A stretch of DNA of 64,000 nucleotides from an uncultured Lachnospiraceae bacterium (GTDB lineage: Bacteria > Bacillota > Clostridia > Lachnospirales > Lachnospiraceae): assembly GCA_910579805.1 (NCBI GenBank), contig CAJTWM010000005.1, positions 62,001 through 126,000 of the forward strand, given 5' to 3'. Below are positions 1 through 9,230 of this stretch, piece after piece. The notes under the pieces were generated by a model. The model saw only the letters and a list, made by a program, of their open reading frames with translations, did no database searches and had not been told where the DNA came from. The position numbers and the translations under genes are program-made. Within the stretch, counting starts at the first letter, position 1, and each line of letters begins with the position of its first letter.

Positions 1-1
1 C

Positions 2-319
2 AAAGAACGTGCCGAAAAGTTAGCGGAGCATCTTGAGGAGACCGCGCCGAAGACGCCGGAAGAAAGAAAAGAAGATCTTGTGGAAGAAGCTTTGGGAACC
101 GACGAAAACAAAGGAATGCTGTCAGAGATTTTAGACGGCATGGAAGAAGTTGTAGAAGATTTGGAAAGCTTAGAAAACTTAGAGAATTTAGAAGAGCCAG
201 ACGAGCTGGAAGACTTGGCGCAGTTAGAACGGATAGAGGAGACAGCCGGGCAGTTACAGCAGGAAACGGCACAGGCATATGAACCGAAAGTATACAAGCG
301 GTTCGACATGCGTATTTAA
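2..319 (+). CDS. C-terminal part of an acidic hypothetical protein (5' end outside window)
   Basis: An open frame runs into the window from base 2 without a stop and ends at TAA 317-319, so only the last 105 residues are seen. A GTG at 80 is in frame, but the same frame is open upstream, so it is probably internal. The visible part is very rich in Glu, Leu and Asp, with near-repeats such as LESLENLENLEEPDELEDL, and looks helical or coiled coil. It ends in a basic tail, VYKRFDMRI. I do not recognise a family and assign no function. It is followed at 358-427 by a copy of the dispersed two-hairpin element and then by the pyrG terminator. Confidence 0.6.
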   Translation, partial: KERAEKLAEHLEETAPKTPEERKEDLVEEALGTDENKGMLSEILDGMEEVVEDLESLENLENLEEPDELEDLAQLERIEETAGQLQQETAQAYEPKVYKRFDMRI

Positions 320-357
320 CAGATGGCATCCGGAAATTATTTTGTGTGTTGTACGAT

Positions 358-427
358 CGTGAAATATAAAATTTCACGAGCCTGATTCATCTGCCTGCTA
401 AAGCAGGCAGATGAGAGTTAATATGGA
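358..427 (+). repeat. Dispersed two-hairpin element, copy A (orphan)
   Basis: Hairpin 1 is CGTGAAAT (358-365), loop ATAAA, ATTTCACG (371-378). Then comes AGCCTGATT. Hairpin 2 is CATCTGCCTGC (388-398), loop TAAA, GCAGGCAGATG (403-413), followed by AGAGTTAATATG. The ATG at 423 opens only four codons before a stop, so this copy has no gene behind it and faces the convergent pyrG terminator. Other copies are near 9142, 13667, 28613, 30672 (minus) and 53271, with a divergent one near 11130. Confidence 0.6.
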
Positions 428-443
428 AAATATTTGATTGAAA

Positions 444-509
444 TAAAAAAAGACTGCCATACTTGATCGCGAGTATAGGATCGTGATCAGGTATGGCAGT
501 CTTTTTTCT
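444..509. terminator. Bidirectional intrinsic terminator (pyrG / upstream gene)
   Basis: AGACTGCCATACTTGATC (451-468) pairs with GATCAGGTATGGCAGTCT (485-502) apart from one G-T wobble. It is flanked by an A run on the left and a T run on the right, so it can end transcripts from both convergent sides. Confidence 0.85.
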
Positions 510-514
510 TTATT

Positions 515-2122
515 TTATGACATTTGAGTTTTAAGAGCCGCTTCGATAAATCCCTTAAACAGAGGATGAGGTCTGTTGGGTCTGGATTTTAACTCAGGAT
601 GAGCCTGTGTAGCGATAAAAAACGGATGCCCGGAAAGTTCGCACATTTCAACAATACGCCCGTCCGGTGAAAGGCCGGATAATTTCATTCCCTTTTCCGT
701 TAGTACGGCACGATAATCATTGTTTACTTCATAGCGGTGTCTGTGCCTTTCGTGGATCGTATCTTCACCATATAAAGCAAAGGCTTTCGAAGTCTTGTCA
801 AGCACGCAGGGATAAGAACCAAGCCTTAATGTGCCGCCGATATCTTCTACGCCGTTTTGGTCGGGCATAAGGGCAATCACCGGATGGGTGGTGCTTGGAT
901 CCAGTTCAATGCTGTGCGCATCATTAAAGCCGGCCACATTTCTGGCAAATTCCACAATAGAGAGCTGCATACCGAGACAAAGACCCAAAAATGGTATCTC
1001 ATGAGTCCTTGCATAAGTGATGGCTTTGATCTTTCCTTCAATTCCACGGTCGCCGAAACCGCCGGGTACGAGAATGCCGTCCGCATCCTTTAAAAGCTCG
1101 TCCACGTTTTCGTCGGTAACGGTTTCCGAATCGATCCATTTGATATTTACGGTAGCTTTATTGGAAATGCCGCCGTGCTTTAATGCTTCTACAACGCTGA
1201 TGTAGGCGTCATGGAGCTGGATATATTTTCCCACAAGGGCAATGTTGACTTCTTTATCAGGAGTCCTCAATGCGTCCACCATGGATTCCCAATCCGCCAG
1301 ATCCGGCTGCGGGCAGTCTAAGTGCAGGCATTCGCAGGCAACCTGAGCAAGATGCTCTTTTTCCATGGCAAGGGGCGCTTCGTATAAATATTCCACATCG
1401 AGATTTTGCAGTACATGATTGTTGGGAACATTACAAAACAGCGCAATCTTGTCTTTCAGGTTTTGCGGCAGTTCATATTCACTGCGGCATACGATGATAT
1501 CCGGCTGGATCCCCATTCCCTGCAGTTCTTTTACGCTGGCCTGTGTCGGCTTGGTCTTCATTTCCTGTGACGCGCGTAGGTAGGGAATCAGGGTTACATG
1601 GATTAAAATGGCGTTCTCCCTGCCTACTTCATGCTGAAACTGGCGTATGGATTCTAAAAACGGCTGGCTTTCAATGTCTCCAACGGTTCCGCCCACTTCG
1701 ATAATGGCAATTCGGGTATCTTCATCCGTAAAATTACGGTAAAACCGGCTTTTGATCTCGTTAGTGATGTGGGGAATGACTTGAACGGTTCCTCCGCCAT
1801 AGTCGCCCCTGCGCTCTTTCTGCAGTACGGACCAATAGATCTTGCCGGTAGTTACATTAGAATTTTTATCCAGACTTTCATCAATGAACCGCTCATAGTG
1901 GCCTAAGTCTAAATCCGTCTCGGCGCCGTCGTCGGTAACGAATACCTCGCCATGCTGTATCGGATTCATAGTTCCGGGATCGATATTGATATAAGGATCA
2001 AATTTCTGCATGGTCACCTTGTAGCCCCTTGCTTTAAGAAGCCTTCCTAAAGATGCGGCTGTAATACCTTTTCCGAGGCCCGATACGACGCCGCCTGTTA
2101 CGAATACATATTTTACTGCCAT
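515..2122 (-). CDS. pyrG: CTP synthase (glutamine-hydrolysing)
   Basis: 535 aa, the usual family length. PyrG makes CTP from UTP, ATP and glutamine in the cytoplasm. The N-terminal amidoligase starts KYVFVTGGVVSGLGKGI, the UTP/ATP-binding P-loop-like segment, followed by KFDPYINIDPGTMNP. The C-terminal class I glutaminase has the Cys nucleophile in FLGLCLGMQL (about residue 380) and the His-Glu pair in ATQAHPE near the end. The start is supported by GAGGAAAAA just ahead of the ATG. The gene stands alone, with a terminator at 444-509. A TATAAT-like -10 box lies on the minus strand at 2247-2252, and a small hairpin (GCTCAC/GTGGGC) falls near the presumed transcript start. I see no clear evidence of pyrimidine-responsive reiterative initiation. 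Confidence 0.97.
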   Translation of the reverse strand: MAVKYVFVTGGVVSGLGKGITAASLGRLLKARGYKVTMQKFDPYINIDPGTMNPIQHGEVFVTDDGAETDLDLGHYERFIDESLDKNSNVTTGKIYWSVLQKERRGDYGGGTVQVIPHITNEIKSRFYRNFTDEDTRIAIIEVGGTVGDIESQPFLESIRQFQHEVGRENAILIHVTLIPYLRASQEMKTKPTQASVKELQGMGIQPDIIVCRSEYELPQNLKDKIALFCNVPNNHVLQNLDVEYLYEAPLAMEKEHLAQVACECLHLDCPQPDLADWESMVDALRTPDKEVNIALVGKYIQLHDAYISVVEALKHGGISNKATVNIKWIDSETVTDENVDELLKDADGILVPGGFGDRGIEGKIKAITYARTHEIPFLGLCLGMQLSIVEFARNVAGFNDAHSIELDPSTTHPVIALMPDQNGVEDIGGTLRLGSYPCVLDKTSKAFALYGEDTIHERHRHRYEVNNDYRAVLTEKGMKLSGLSPDGRIVEMCELSGHPFFIATQAHPELKSRPNRPHPLFKGFIEAALKTQMS

Positions 2123-2563
2123 TTTTTCCTCATTTCCGCACGATTGTGCTAAAGTTTCTCTTGTATAAAAATGCTTTTCTTTTTTCGTTTCTTAAGATTT
2201 GCATATGCTAACTTTTGTCTGCCCACTGTAGTGAGCCTATTCAAGTATTATACAATGTACGAAATTTAAAATCTACTTAAAAAAGAAAAAATGTAAAATA
2301 ATAAAATGTAAAATAAAGTGATAGGTGCGCAAGGCTTGCAGCAGTCGTTTTATATGCGGTTAGAAAGGTGAAAGCAGTCATCTTTTACTTGAAATATCCT
2401 ATTACAAATGCTATCATTTTTTAAAAGCATACATTCTTAAATCATAGGTGGAAAACCTTCTAAAAATACAATCTGATTCATTTCAAAAATCTATGCTTTT
2501 ATCCAATCAAACAAAAAGCAGGAGGTTTTTGAAAAGCCTCCTGAGAACGGGAGGAATTAAATA
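2123..2563. other. Intergenic region between pyrG and the Rpn-like gene
   Basis: About 440 bases. The left part holds the pyrG promoter on the minus strand (-10 TATAAT, 2247-2252). The middle is AT-rich with a direct repeat AAATGTAAAATAA (twice, about 2289-2316). The right end holds a hairpin at 2519-2543, CAGGAGG ... CCTCCTG, just ahead of the true Shine-Dalgarno (GGGAGG) of the next gene. No conserved ORF was seen. Confidence 0.5.
2519..2543 (+). promoter_or_regulatory. Hairpin with a buried AGGAGG upstream of the Rpn-like gene
   Basis: CAGGAGG (2519-2525) pairs with CCTCCTG (2537-2543) across a T/A-rich loop. A second, free GGGAGG follows at about 2550 and fits the ATG at 2564. The hairpin therefore sequesters a decoy ribosome binding site, or is the end of an upstream transcript. 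There is no T tract, so it is not a classic terminator. Confidence 0.35.
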
Positions 2564-3580
2564 ATGGAAAAAGATCTTCAGAAAAAAAGTTACTTTTCTG
2601 ACGAAAAAAGATTTGCGGATCTGATCAATGGAATTGTGGGGGCAGGCAAAACGATTGTCACTTCGTCCGATTTGACTGATATGGATTCGCAGACAGGGAC
2701 TGCAGGGATACAAACTGCTGAAAGAAAAACGAGAAAACGGTATCCGGGTTATAGAGATTTAGTCAAAAAGGCAGCTTTCGGAGTGAATTTTATGGTAATA
2801 GGGGTTGAAAATCAGGAAAAGGTTCATTTTTTAATGCCTTTACGGTGTATGGCATATGATGCGGATGAGTACAAACGTCAGGCATCTAAAATACGGAAAA
2901 GGGTAAGGCGGCAGAAAGAAATTTCATCGGCGGAATTTTTATCCGGTTTTACAAAAAGGGACAAGCTGAAACCATGCGTTACCATAGTATTATATTATGG
3001 GGAAGAATGGGAAGGTGAAAAGGATCTTTACGATTTATTGGATCTGACTGATATACCGGCTGAAATTTGCAGATTGATCAATCATTATTATGTGCATATT
3101 TGTGAAGTGCGGAAATTTGAAAATACAGAAGTGTTTCGGACGGATTTACGACAGGTCTTTGATTTTATCCGCTATTCTGAAGATGAAGAAAAACTTTATG
3201 AACTTGTTACAAAAGATCCGGTCTATAAAGAACTGGAAGAGGACGCTTATGATATGTTAGCGGAATATACCAATAGCAGCGAATTGATAGGGATTCGGAA
3301 CGGGGTTAGGAAAGGAGAGAAAAGCGATATGTGCAGGGCGATCACGAAACTGATAGAAAATGGAGAAAAACGAGGGATAGAACAAGGAATAGAACAAGGA
3401 ATAGAACAAGGGATTCGGGCACTGGTTGAGACGAGTATGGAATTTGGATGCACGAAACAGGAGACATTGGAGCGTATCAGGGAAAAACTGGGGTTACCAC
3501 AAGAAAAAGGAGAAGAATATATAGAAAAATACTGGCATGAATCGTCTGTTGATTCCCGTACACCTGCTTTACAGAGGTAG
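2564..3580 (+). CDS. Rpn/YhgA-like PD-(D/E)XK nuclease family protein
   Basis: 338 aa. The layout matches the Rpn (recombination-promoting nuclease, formerly transposase YhgA-like) group: an N-terminal nuclease-like region (KSYFSDEKRFADLINGIV ... VNFMVIGVENQEKVHF), a middle with CVTIVLYYGEEW, and a C-terminal helical tail with repeated IEQG units (GIEQGIEQGIEQGI, about residues 270-285). Members are mobile-element-associated DNases implicated in RecA-independent recombination. I infer the role by resemblance and have not mapped all catalytic residues. The tail repeat is encoded by near-identical 12-base units at 3374-3409, prone to slippage. It has a good RBS (GGGAGG) and is a single gene between pyrG and ftsH. 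Confidence 0.75.
   Translation: MEKDLQKKSYFSDEKRFADLINGIVGAGKTIVTSSDLTDMDSQTGTAGIQTAERKTRKRYPGYRDLVKKAAFGVNFMVIGVENQEKVHFLMPLRCMAYDADEYKRQASKIRKRVRRQKEISSAEFLSGFTKRDKLKPCVTIVLYYGEEWEGEKDLYDLLDLTDIPAEICRLINHYYVHICEVRKFENTEVFRTDLRQVFDFIRYSEDEEKLYELVTKDPVYKELEEDAYDMLAEYTNSSELIGIRNGVRKGEKSDMCRAITKLIENGEKRGIEQGIEQGIEQGIRALVETSMEFGCTKQETLERIREKLGLPQEKGEEYIEKYWHESSVDSRTPALQR
3374..3409 (+). repeat. 12-bp tandem repeat inside the Rpn-like gene
   Basis: Three units of GGRATAGAACAA in a row encode GIEQ x3. The unit length is a multiple of three, so gain or loss keeps the frame. Confidence 0.8.
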
Positions 3581-3810
3581 CGGTCCGCTTTTAAAAATTT
3601 TTAACATGGAAACAAGACTCCGGCGTCTGAAGATGCCGGAGTTTGCGTTAAAGGAATCTTTTTTGTAAATTATTTTACAAATCTTTAATAGTTGTGTACG
3701 GAATTTCACAAATACGTTATTGATTAATGGAGAACCTATCCTTATAATAGAAGAGACAATTTGATAAAATTTTGATATAGATATGCATTGCAAAAGAAAT
3801 GGAGACTTTA

Positions 3811-6012
3811 ATGGACAATAACAATGTAAATAATTATAACAACGGGAACGGTTATAATAACGGCAATGGAAACGGGAGTCCGAATGGGAACGGAAACGGC
3901 GGATCAGGGGATAACGGTCAGGGGCCGAAGCGGCAGAACGTACTGCTTTTTTTGGCGGCGTCTCTGATCACCCTTTTAATGATGAGCTATTTTATGCGCC
4001 TTATGGCGGGCGGAACAGAAAGGGAAATTTCTTATAATGAATTTATCAGTATGGTAGAAAAAGGTGAAGTGAAAAGCGTTAAGATCACGCCGGATCAGAT
4101 CACCATCTATCCTGTGAAAAAGGTCAGTGGGAACAGCATATACGGATCACCGTCCATTACTTATTATACAGGCAAGGTAGAAGAGGATGAAACGTTGGCA
4201 AAGCGCCTAATGGATCATAATGTGGAGGTCAGCGGCGAGGTGAAGGATAATTCAGGGCTGCTGCTGTCGATCATCCTGACTTATGTGCTGCCACTGGTAC
4301 TGGTCTGGGGACTGTTAAGCCTTTTGATGCGGAGAGTATCTAAAGGCGGAGGACCTATGGGAGTAGGGAAATCCAATGCCAAAGTATATGTACAGAAAGA
4401 AACGGGCATTACCTTTAAGGATGTGGCAGGAGAGGACGAAGCGAAAGAATCTTTGCAGGAAGTTGTGGATTTCCTGCACAATCCGGGAAGGTACAGTCAG
4501 ATCGGCGCGAAGCTCCCGAAAGGCGCTCTGCTTGTAGGGCCTCCCGGCACAGGAAAAACGCTGCTTGCCAAAGCGGTTGCGGGAGAAGCGGGAGTTCCTT
4601 TCTTTTCCCTTGCAGGTTCGGATTTTATCGAGCTCTATGTAGGCGTAGGCGCGTCCCGTGTAAGGGACCTGTTTAAAGAAGCGAGTAAAAATGCGCCCTG
4701 TATCATTTTTATAGATGAGATCGATGCCATTGGGCGGAGCAGGGATTCTAAATACGGCGGAGGAAATGAAGAGCGGGAACAGACATTGAACCAGCTTCTT
4801 TCGGAAATGGACGGCTTTGATACTTCCAAAGGTATTTTGATTTTGGGCGCCACAAACCGCCCGGAGATCTTGGATAAAGCGTTACTCCGCCCCGGCCGTT
4901 TTGACAGGAGGATCATTGTAGATAAGCCGGATTTAAAAGGCCGTGTGGAGATTTTAAAAGTACATGCCAAGGACGTACTTATGGATGACAGCGTGGATCT
5001 GGATGCTATTGCCCTTGCAACGAGCGGCGCGGTAGGATCGGATCTGGCCAATATGATCAACGAAGCCGCTATCAATGCGGTTAAGATGGGAAGAAGCTGC
5101 GTCTGTCAAAAAGATCTGTTTGACGCGGTAGAGCAGGTTCTTGTAGGAAAAGAGAAAAAAGACCGTATCATGAGCAAAGAGGAGAGAAAGATCGTCTCCT
5201 ATCATGAGGTTGGCCATGCGTTGGTCAGCGCGCTTCAGAAAAATTCCGAGCCCGTACAGAAGATCACTATAGTGCCTAGGACAATGGGAGCGCTCGGTTA
5301 TGTCATGCATGTGCCGGAAGAAGAAAAATACTTAAATACCGAGGCGGAGCTGAGAGATATGCTGGTGGGGCTTTTAGGCGGCCGTGCCGCCGAGGAGCTT
5401 GTTTTTGATACGGTTACGACCGGAGCTTCTAATGATATTGAAAAGGCTACGGGTATTGCACGCTCTATGGTCACGCAGTATGGTATGAGCAAGAAATTTG
5501 GCCTAATGGGACTGGCAACGGTAGAAAGTAAGTATCTGGACGGAAGAGCATCTATGAACTGCAGCGATGTGACGGCGGCGGATGTGGATTCGGAGGTTAT
5601 GGCTCTTTTGAAAGAGAGCTATGAAAAGGCGAAAGAACTGCTTTCCGAAAACAGGGAGGTTATGGATAAACTTGCAGAGTTTTTGATTGAAAAAGAAACG
5701 ATCACCGGAAAAGAATTTATGGCGATCTTCCGCCGTGAAAAAGGACTTCCCGAACCGGAGGAAAAAGAAAAAAATGAGCATGCTGCAGATACTGACATAT
5801 CTGTGGAACAACCTGCGAGCAACGATGAAAGTGCAGAAATAGGCAAAACAAACCAAATCATGCCGGAGGAGGCGAAAAAAGCAGAGACGGGCGAAAGTCA
5901 GGATCCGGTAGGCCGGAACTTTAACCAGACGGTCGACGAGCCGTTAGGCCGCTTTTCACAGGCGCCTTCCGGATTGGAACATCCGATTCATCCTGATGTG
6001 AAAGAAAAATAA
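3811..6012 (+). CDS. ftsH: ATP-dependent zinc metalloprotease FtsH
   Basis: 733 aa from the ATG at 3811, chosen because GGAG lies six bases ahead; an in-frame ATG at 3799 lacks an RBS. FtsH is a membrane-bound AAA+ protease that degrades misassembled membrane proteins and short-lived regulators. Order: Asn/Gly-rich N-terminus, a membrane segment (VLLFLAASLITLLMMSYFM), an external domain, a second membrane segment (LLLSIILTYVLPLVLVWGLL), then the AAA domain with Walker A GPPGTGKT, Walker B IIFIDEID and the second region of homology ending RPGRFDRR. The zinc motif is HEVGHA, a Val where HEAGH is commoner but still HExxH. A poly-charged C-terminal tail of about 95 residues follows the protease domain and looks disordered. 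The gene ends with a perfect hairpin at 6016-6055. Confidence 0.96.
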   Translation: MDNNNVNNYNNGNGYNNGNGNGSPNGNGNGGSGDNGQGPKRQNVLLFLAASLITLLMMSYFMRLMAGGTEREISYNEFISMVEKGEVKSVKITPDQITIYPVKKVSGNSIYGSPSITYYTGKVEEDETLAKRLMDHNVEVSGEVKDNSGLLLSIILTYVLPLVLVWGLLSLLMRRVSKGGGPMGVGKSNAKVYVQKETGITFKDVAGEDEAKESLQEVVDFLHNPGRYSQIGAKLPKGALLVGPPGTGKTLLAKAVAGEAGVPFFSLAGSDFIELYVGVGASRVRDLFKEASKNAPCIIFIDEIDAIGRSRDSKYGGGNEEREQTLNQLLSEMDGFDTSKGILILGATNRPEILDKALLRPGRFDRRIIVDKPDLKGRVEILKVHAKDVLMDDSVDLDAIALATSGAVGSDLANMINEAAINAVKMGRSCVCQKDLFDAVEQVLVGKEKKDRIMSKEERKIVSYHEVGHALVSALQKNSEPVQKITIVPRTMGALGYVMHVPEEEKYLNTEAELRDMLVGLLGGRAAEELVFDTVTTGASNDIEKATGIARSMVTQYGMSKKFGLMGLATVESKYLDGRASMNCSDVTAADVDSEVMALLKESYEKAKELLSENREVMDKLAEFLIEKETITGKEFMAIFRREKGLPEPEEKEKNEHAADTDISVEQPASNDESAEIGKTNQIMPEEAKKAETGESQDPVGRNFNQTVDEPLGRFSQAPSGLEHPIHPDVKEK

Positions 6013-6015
6013 GTG

Positions 6016-6055
6016 GTTAAAAAGATTCTATGGGTATCCATAGAATCTTTTTAAC
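6016..6055. terminator. Intrinsic terminator between ftsH and uvrC
   Basis: GTTAAAAAGATTCTATGG (6016-6033) is the exact reverse complement of CCATAGAATCTTTTTAAC (6038-6055), with a four-base loop and T5 in the right arm. It sits only 12 bases ahead of the uvrC start, so uvrC may be read through or have its own promoter upstream. Confidence 0.8.
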
Positions 6056-6066
6056 AGGGAGGATTT

Positions 6067-7926
6067 ATGTTTAATTTTGAAGAAGAATTGAAAAAACTTC
6101 CGAAAAATCCCGGAGTCTATATCATGCGGGATGAAAATGATACGATTATTTATGTAGGGAAAGCAGTCAATCTGCACAGCAGGGTACGGTCCTATTTTCG
6201 AAAAAATATCGGAAGAGGTCCTCAGATCGACAAAATGGTAACGCTGATCGACCGTTTTGAATATATTGTGACCGATTCGGAATTAGAGGCGCTTGTATTG
6301 GAAAATAATCTGATCAAGGAACATAGCCCTAAATATAATACGCTGTTAAAAGACGATAAGACATATCCTTATATTAAAGTGACGATGGGGGAAGAATTTC
6401 CCAGAGTCCTTTTTTCCAGACAGATGAAAAAGGACAGGTCCCGGTATTTTGGTCCCTTTAACAGTGCGGGGGCAGTAAAGGACACGATAGAGCTGATTAA
6501 TAAACTTTATCAGTTAAGAACCTGTAACCGAAGTCTGCCAAAGGAGATCGGGAATGACAGGCCGTGCTTGAATTATCATATCAAACAATGCCTTGCGCCG
6601 TGTCAGGGGTATCTATCCAAGGAACAGTATAGCGAACAGGTTGCAAAGGCGTTGGAATTTTTAAACGGAAAATATGACGTGATACTAAAAGAACTTGCAA
6701 AAAAAATGACAGAAGCGTCTGAAAATATGGAATTTGAAGAAGCGATCCGGTATAGGGATCTATACAACAGCGTAAAACAGGTTTCCCAAAAGCAGAAGAT
6801 CACGGACAGCGATATGGAGGATAAGGACGTCATAGCGCTTGCCAAAGATGAAAATGACGCTATTGTTCAGGTATTTTTCGTAAGGGGTGGAAAACTGATT
6901 GGCAGGGAACATTTTCATATGACACATGTGTCGGGGACATCATCAGCGCAGATCCTGCTTGATTTTGTGAAACAATTTTATGCCGGAACTCCCTTTATCC
7001 CTAGGGAACTGATGCTGCAGGAGGAAATAGAAGATATTGAAATATTAGAAAAATGGCTGTCGGGAAAAAGGGGAGGCCGCGTCTATATCCGGATACCTAA
7101 GAAGGGCAGCAAGGAAAAGTTAGTGGAACTTGCGGCGCAAAATGCCAATCTGGTATTAAGTCAGGACAGGGAGAAAATAAAAAGGGAAGAAGGACGGACG
7201 ATCGGAGCCGTAAAAGAGATCGCTGCCCTTCTCGGAATGGAAAGAATCGTCAGAATGGAGGCTTTTGATATTTCCAATATCAGCGGTTTTGCAAACGTCG
7301 GTTCCATGGTAGTGTTCGAACAGGGGAAAGCCAAAAGGAGCGATTATAGGAAATTTAAGATCAAATCCGTATCCGGACCGGATGATTATGCCTGCATGCG
7401 GGAAGTCTTGACGAGACGGTTTCTCCACGGCATGGAAGAGCAAAAGGAGCTGGATCAAAAGGAACTGGAAAAAGAATTCGGCAGTTTTACTAAATTTCCG
7501 GATCTTTTATTGATGGACGGGGGAAAGGGACAGGTCAACATCGCCCTTGAAGTCTTAGCAGATCTAAAGATCGATATTCCGGTATGCGGCATGGTAAAAG
7601 ACGATAATCACAGAACAAGGGGATTGTATTTCCATAATGAGGAAATTCCTATTGACAGGTACAGTGAAGGGTTTAAGCTCATTACCCGCATTCAGGATGA
7701 GGCCCATAGATTTGCCATCGAGTATCACCGTTCGTTAAGAAGTAAGACACAGGTGAAATCTGTGCTGGACGACATACCAGGGGTGGGGCCTGCAAGACGT
7801 AAGGCGCTGATGCGGCAGTTTAAATCGATTGAGGAAATTAAAAATGCTTCCGTGGAGGAATTGATGGAAAGAACGGAAATTCCGAAGAATGTTGCCGAGG
7901 ATATCTATGCTTTTTTCAGGATCTGA
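6067..7926 (+). CDS. uvrC: Excinuclease ABC subunit C
   Basis: 619 aa, full length. UvrC makes the dual incisions in UvrAB-directed nucleotide excision repair. The N-terminal GIY-YIG nuclease begins PGVYIMRDENDTIIYVGKA and makes the 3' cut. A UVR (UvrB-binding) segment lies around residues 200-235 (EEAIRYRDLYNSVKQ). The RNase H-like 5' nuclease domain follows (MEAFDISNISG ... LLLMDGGKGQVN). A helix-hairpin-helix pair ends the protein (DIPGVGPARRKALMRQF). RBS AGGGAGGA lies seven bases before the ATG. No SOS box was identified. Confidence 0.96.
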   Translation: MFNFEEELKKLPKNPGVYIMRDENDTIIYVGKAVNLHSRVRSYFRKNIGRGPQIDKMVTLIDRFEYIVTDSELEALVLENNLIKEHSPKYNTLLKDDKTYPYIKVTMGEEFPRVLFSRQMKKDRSRYFGPFNSAGAVKDTIELINKLYQLRTCNRSLPKEIGNDRPCLNYHIKQCLAPCQGYLSKEQYSEQVAKALEFLNGKYDVILKELAKKMTEASENMEFEEAIRYRDLYNSVKQVSQKQKITDSDMEDKDVIALAKDENDAIVQVFFVRGGKLIGREHFHMTHVSGTSSAQILLDFVKQFYAGTPFIPRELMLQEEIEDIEILEKWLSGKRGGRVYIRIPKKGSKEKLVELAAQNANLVLSQDREKIKREEGRTIGAVKEIAALLGMERIVRMEAFDISNISGFANVGSMVVFEQGKAKRSDYRKFKIKSVSGPDDYACMREVLTRRFLHGMEEQKELDQKELEKEFGSFTKFPDLLLMDGGKGQVNIALEVLADLKIDIPVCGMVKDDNHRTRGLYFHNEEIPIDRYSEGFKLITRIQDEAHRFAIEYHRSLRSKTQVKSVLDDIPGVGPARRKALMRQFKSIEEIKNASVEELMERTEIPKNVAEDIYAFFRI

Positions 7927-8184
7927 CATACCAGTGTCTTGTCTCGTTGATAATTAGTCAAACCTACTTGTCTATTCGCCCATCTGCGGCGTTAGATTTT
8001 CTAGTCGCAGCCGCAGCCGCACGGCAGTTTCTTTTTTCTCTCATTGCTATTAAAAGTGGGGTATGTTAAAATAGATAGCGAGTGATAAGAAATTACATAG
8101 AGTCCGGACAGGGCATAGGAGCCGGCGTCCTTAGGGATTCTGGCCGAAGCGGGAACACAGAAAGAGATAGTGAGGAGAAGGGGT

Positions 8185-9126
8185 ATGGCAAGCGTAAAAT
8201 TAAACAAAGTCATTGAGAAAATGAAACTGGACAATCTGACGCCGGAAATTGACATGGAACATATTAAAGTGACGCAGCCGGATATTAACAGACCGGCATT
8301 GCAGATGACGGGCTTTTTTGAGCATTTTGATGCAACCCGGTTACAGATCATCGGATTTGTGGAATATACTTATATGGAAAGTATGCCTATGGAACGAAAA
8401 GAAGAGGTATATTCCAAACTGCTTTCTTTTGACATTCCGGCCATCGTATATTGCCGGGATCTAAGACCGGACGAATTGTTCCTAAAAAAAGCAAATGAAC
8501 ATGGGATTCCGATCCTTGCGACAAAGATGTCTACATCTGATTTTATGGCGGAGATCATCCGATGGCTCAATGTCAAGCTTGCGCCCTGTATTTCCGTGCA
8601 TGGCGTTTTGGTGGATGTATACGGGGAAGGCGTTCTGATCACGGGTGAGAGCGGTATTGGTAAATCCGAGGCGGCTTTAGAGCTGATCAAGAGAGGACAC
8701 CGTCTTGTAACGGACGATGTGGTGGAAATACGAAAAGTCAGCGACGACACGCTGATCGGTACGGCGCCGGATATCACGAAGCACTTTATCGAACTCCGAG
8801 GGATCGGCATTGTTGATGTGAAGACACTGTTCGGTGTTTCCAGCGTTAAGGATACGCAGGGAATCGACCTTGTGATCAAGCTGGAAGACTGGGATAAGGA
8901 CAAAGAATATGACAGACTTGGTCTAGAAGAGGAATATACCGAATATCTTGGAAATAAGATAGTGTGTCATAGTATTCCGATCCGTCCGGGGCGGAATCTT
9001 GCCATTATTTGTGAATCTGCCGCGGTAAACCATAGACAGAAAAAGATGGGGTATAATGCGGCGCAGGAATTATATACAAGAGTACAGAATCAGTTAGCGC
9101 GGAAAAGGGATGATGATGAAGACTGA
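8185..9126 (+). CDS. hprK: HPr kinase/phosphorylase
   Basis: 313 aa from ATG 8185, preceded by AGGAGAAGGGGT; a GTG at 8170 lies inside that RBS. HprK phosphorylates Ser46 of HPr/Crh when glycolytic intermediates are high and reverses this when phosphate is high, feeding CcpA-type catabolite repression. The C-terminal kinase domain has the P-loop GESGIGKSEAALELIKRGH and the family loop RGIGIVDVKTLFG. The likely target, a Crh-like HPr with Ser46, is encoded 4 kb downstream at 13070. RapZ and WhiA lie in the same block, as in Firmicutes. Confidence 0.96.
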   Translation: MASVKLNKVIEKMKLDNLTPEIDMEHIKVTQPDINRPALQMTGFFEHFDATRLQIIGFVEYTYMESMPMERKEEVYSKLLSFDIPAIVYCRDLRPDELFLKKANEHGIPILATKMSTSDFMAEIIRWLNVKLAPCISVHGVLVDVYGEGVLITGESGIGKSEAALELIKRGHRLVTDDVVEIRKVSDDTLIGTAPDITKHFIELRGIGIVDVKTLFGVSSVKDTQGIDLVIKLEDWDKDKEYDRLGLEEEYTEYLGNKIVCHSIPIRPGRNLAIICESAAVNHRQKKMGYNAAQELYTRVQNQLARKRDDDED

Positions 9127-9141
9127 CGCGACATTCCCAAA

Positions 9142-9197
9142 GAAATTAAAAATTTCACGGTCTTGATTTGTGTATCCGTTGAAGCAGGCGGATAGGA
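9142..9197 (+). repeat. Dispersed two-hairpin element, copy B
   Basis: Hairpin 1 is GAAATT (9142-9147), AAA, AATTTC (9151-9156). Then comes TCTTGATTTG. Hairpin 2 is TATCCG (9173-9178) and CGGATA (9189-9194), with the AAGCAGG seen in other copies lying in the loop. It ends GATAGGA. It lies between hprK and the glucokinase; the glucokinase has its own later RBS, so this copy is not directly the RBS. Confidence 0.55.
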
Positions 9198-9230
9198 CAA
9201 AGAAGAGAACAAAAGTATAAAAGGAGCGAC

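Noticed and set aside
379..413. CTGAT next to a GAAA/TAAA-loop stem suggested a hammerhead ribozyme
   Set aside because: The hammerhead core CUGAUGA and the GAAA opposite it are not present in the right order in any copy of the element.
2564..3580. Rpn-like gene as part of an insertion sequence
   Set aside because: No terminal inverted repeats or target duplication seen around it; kept as a stand-alone gene.
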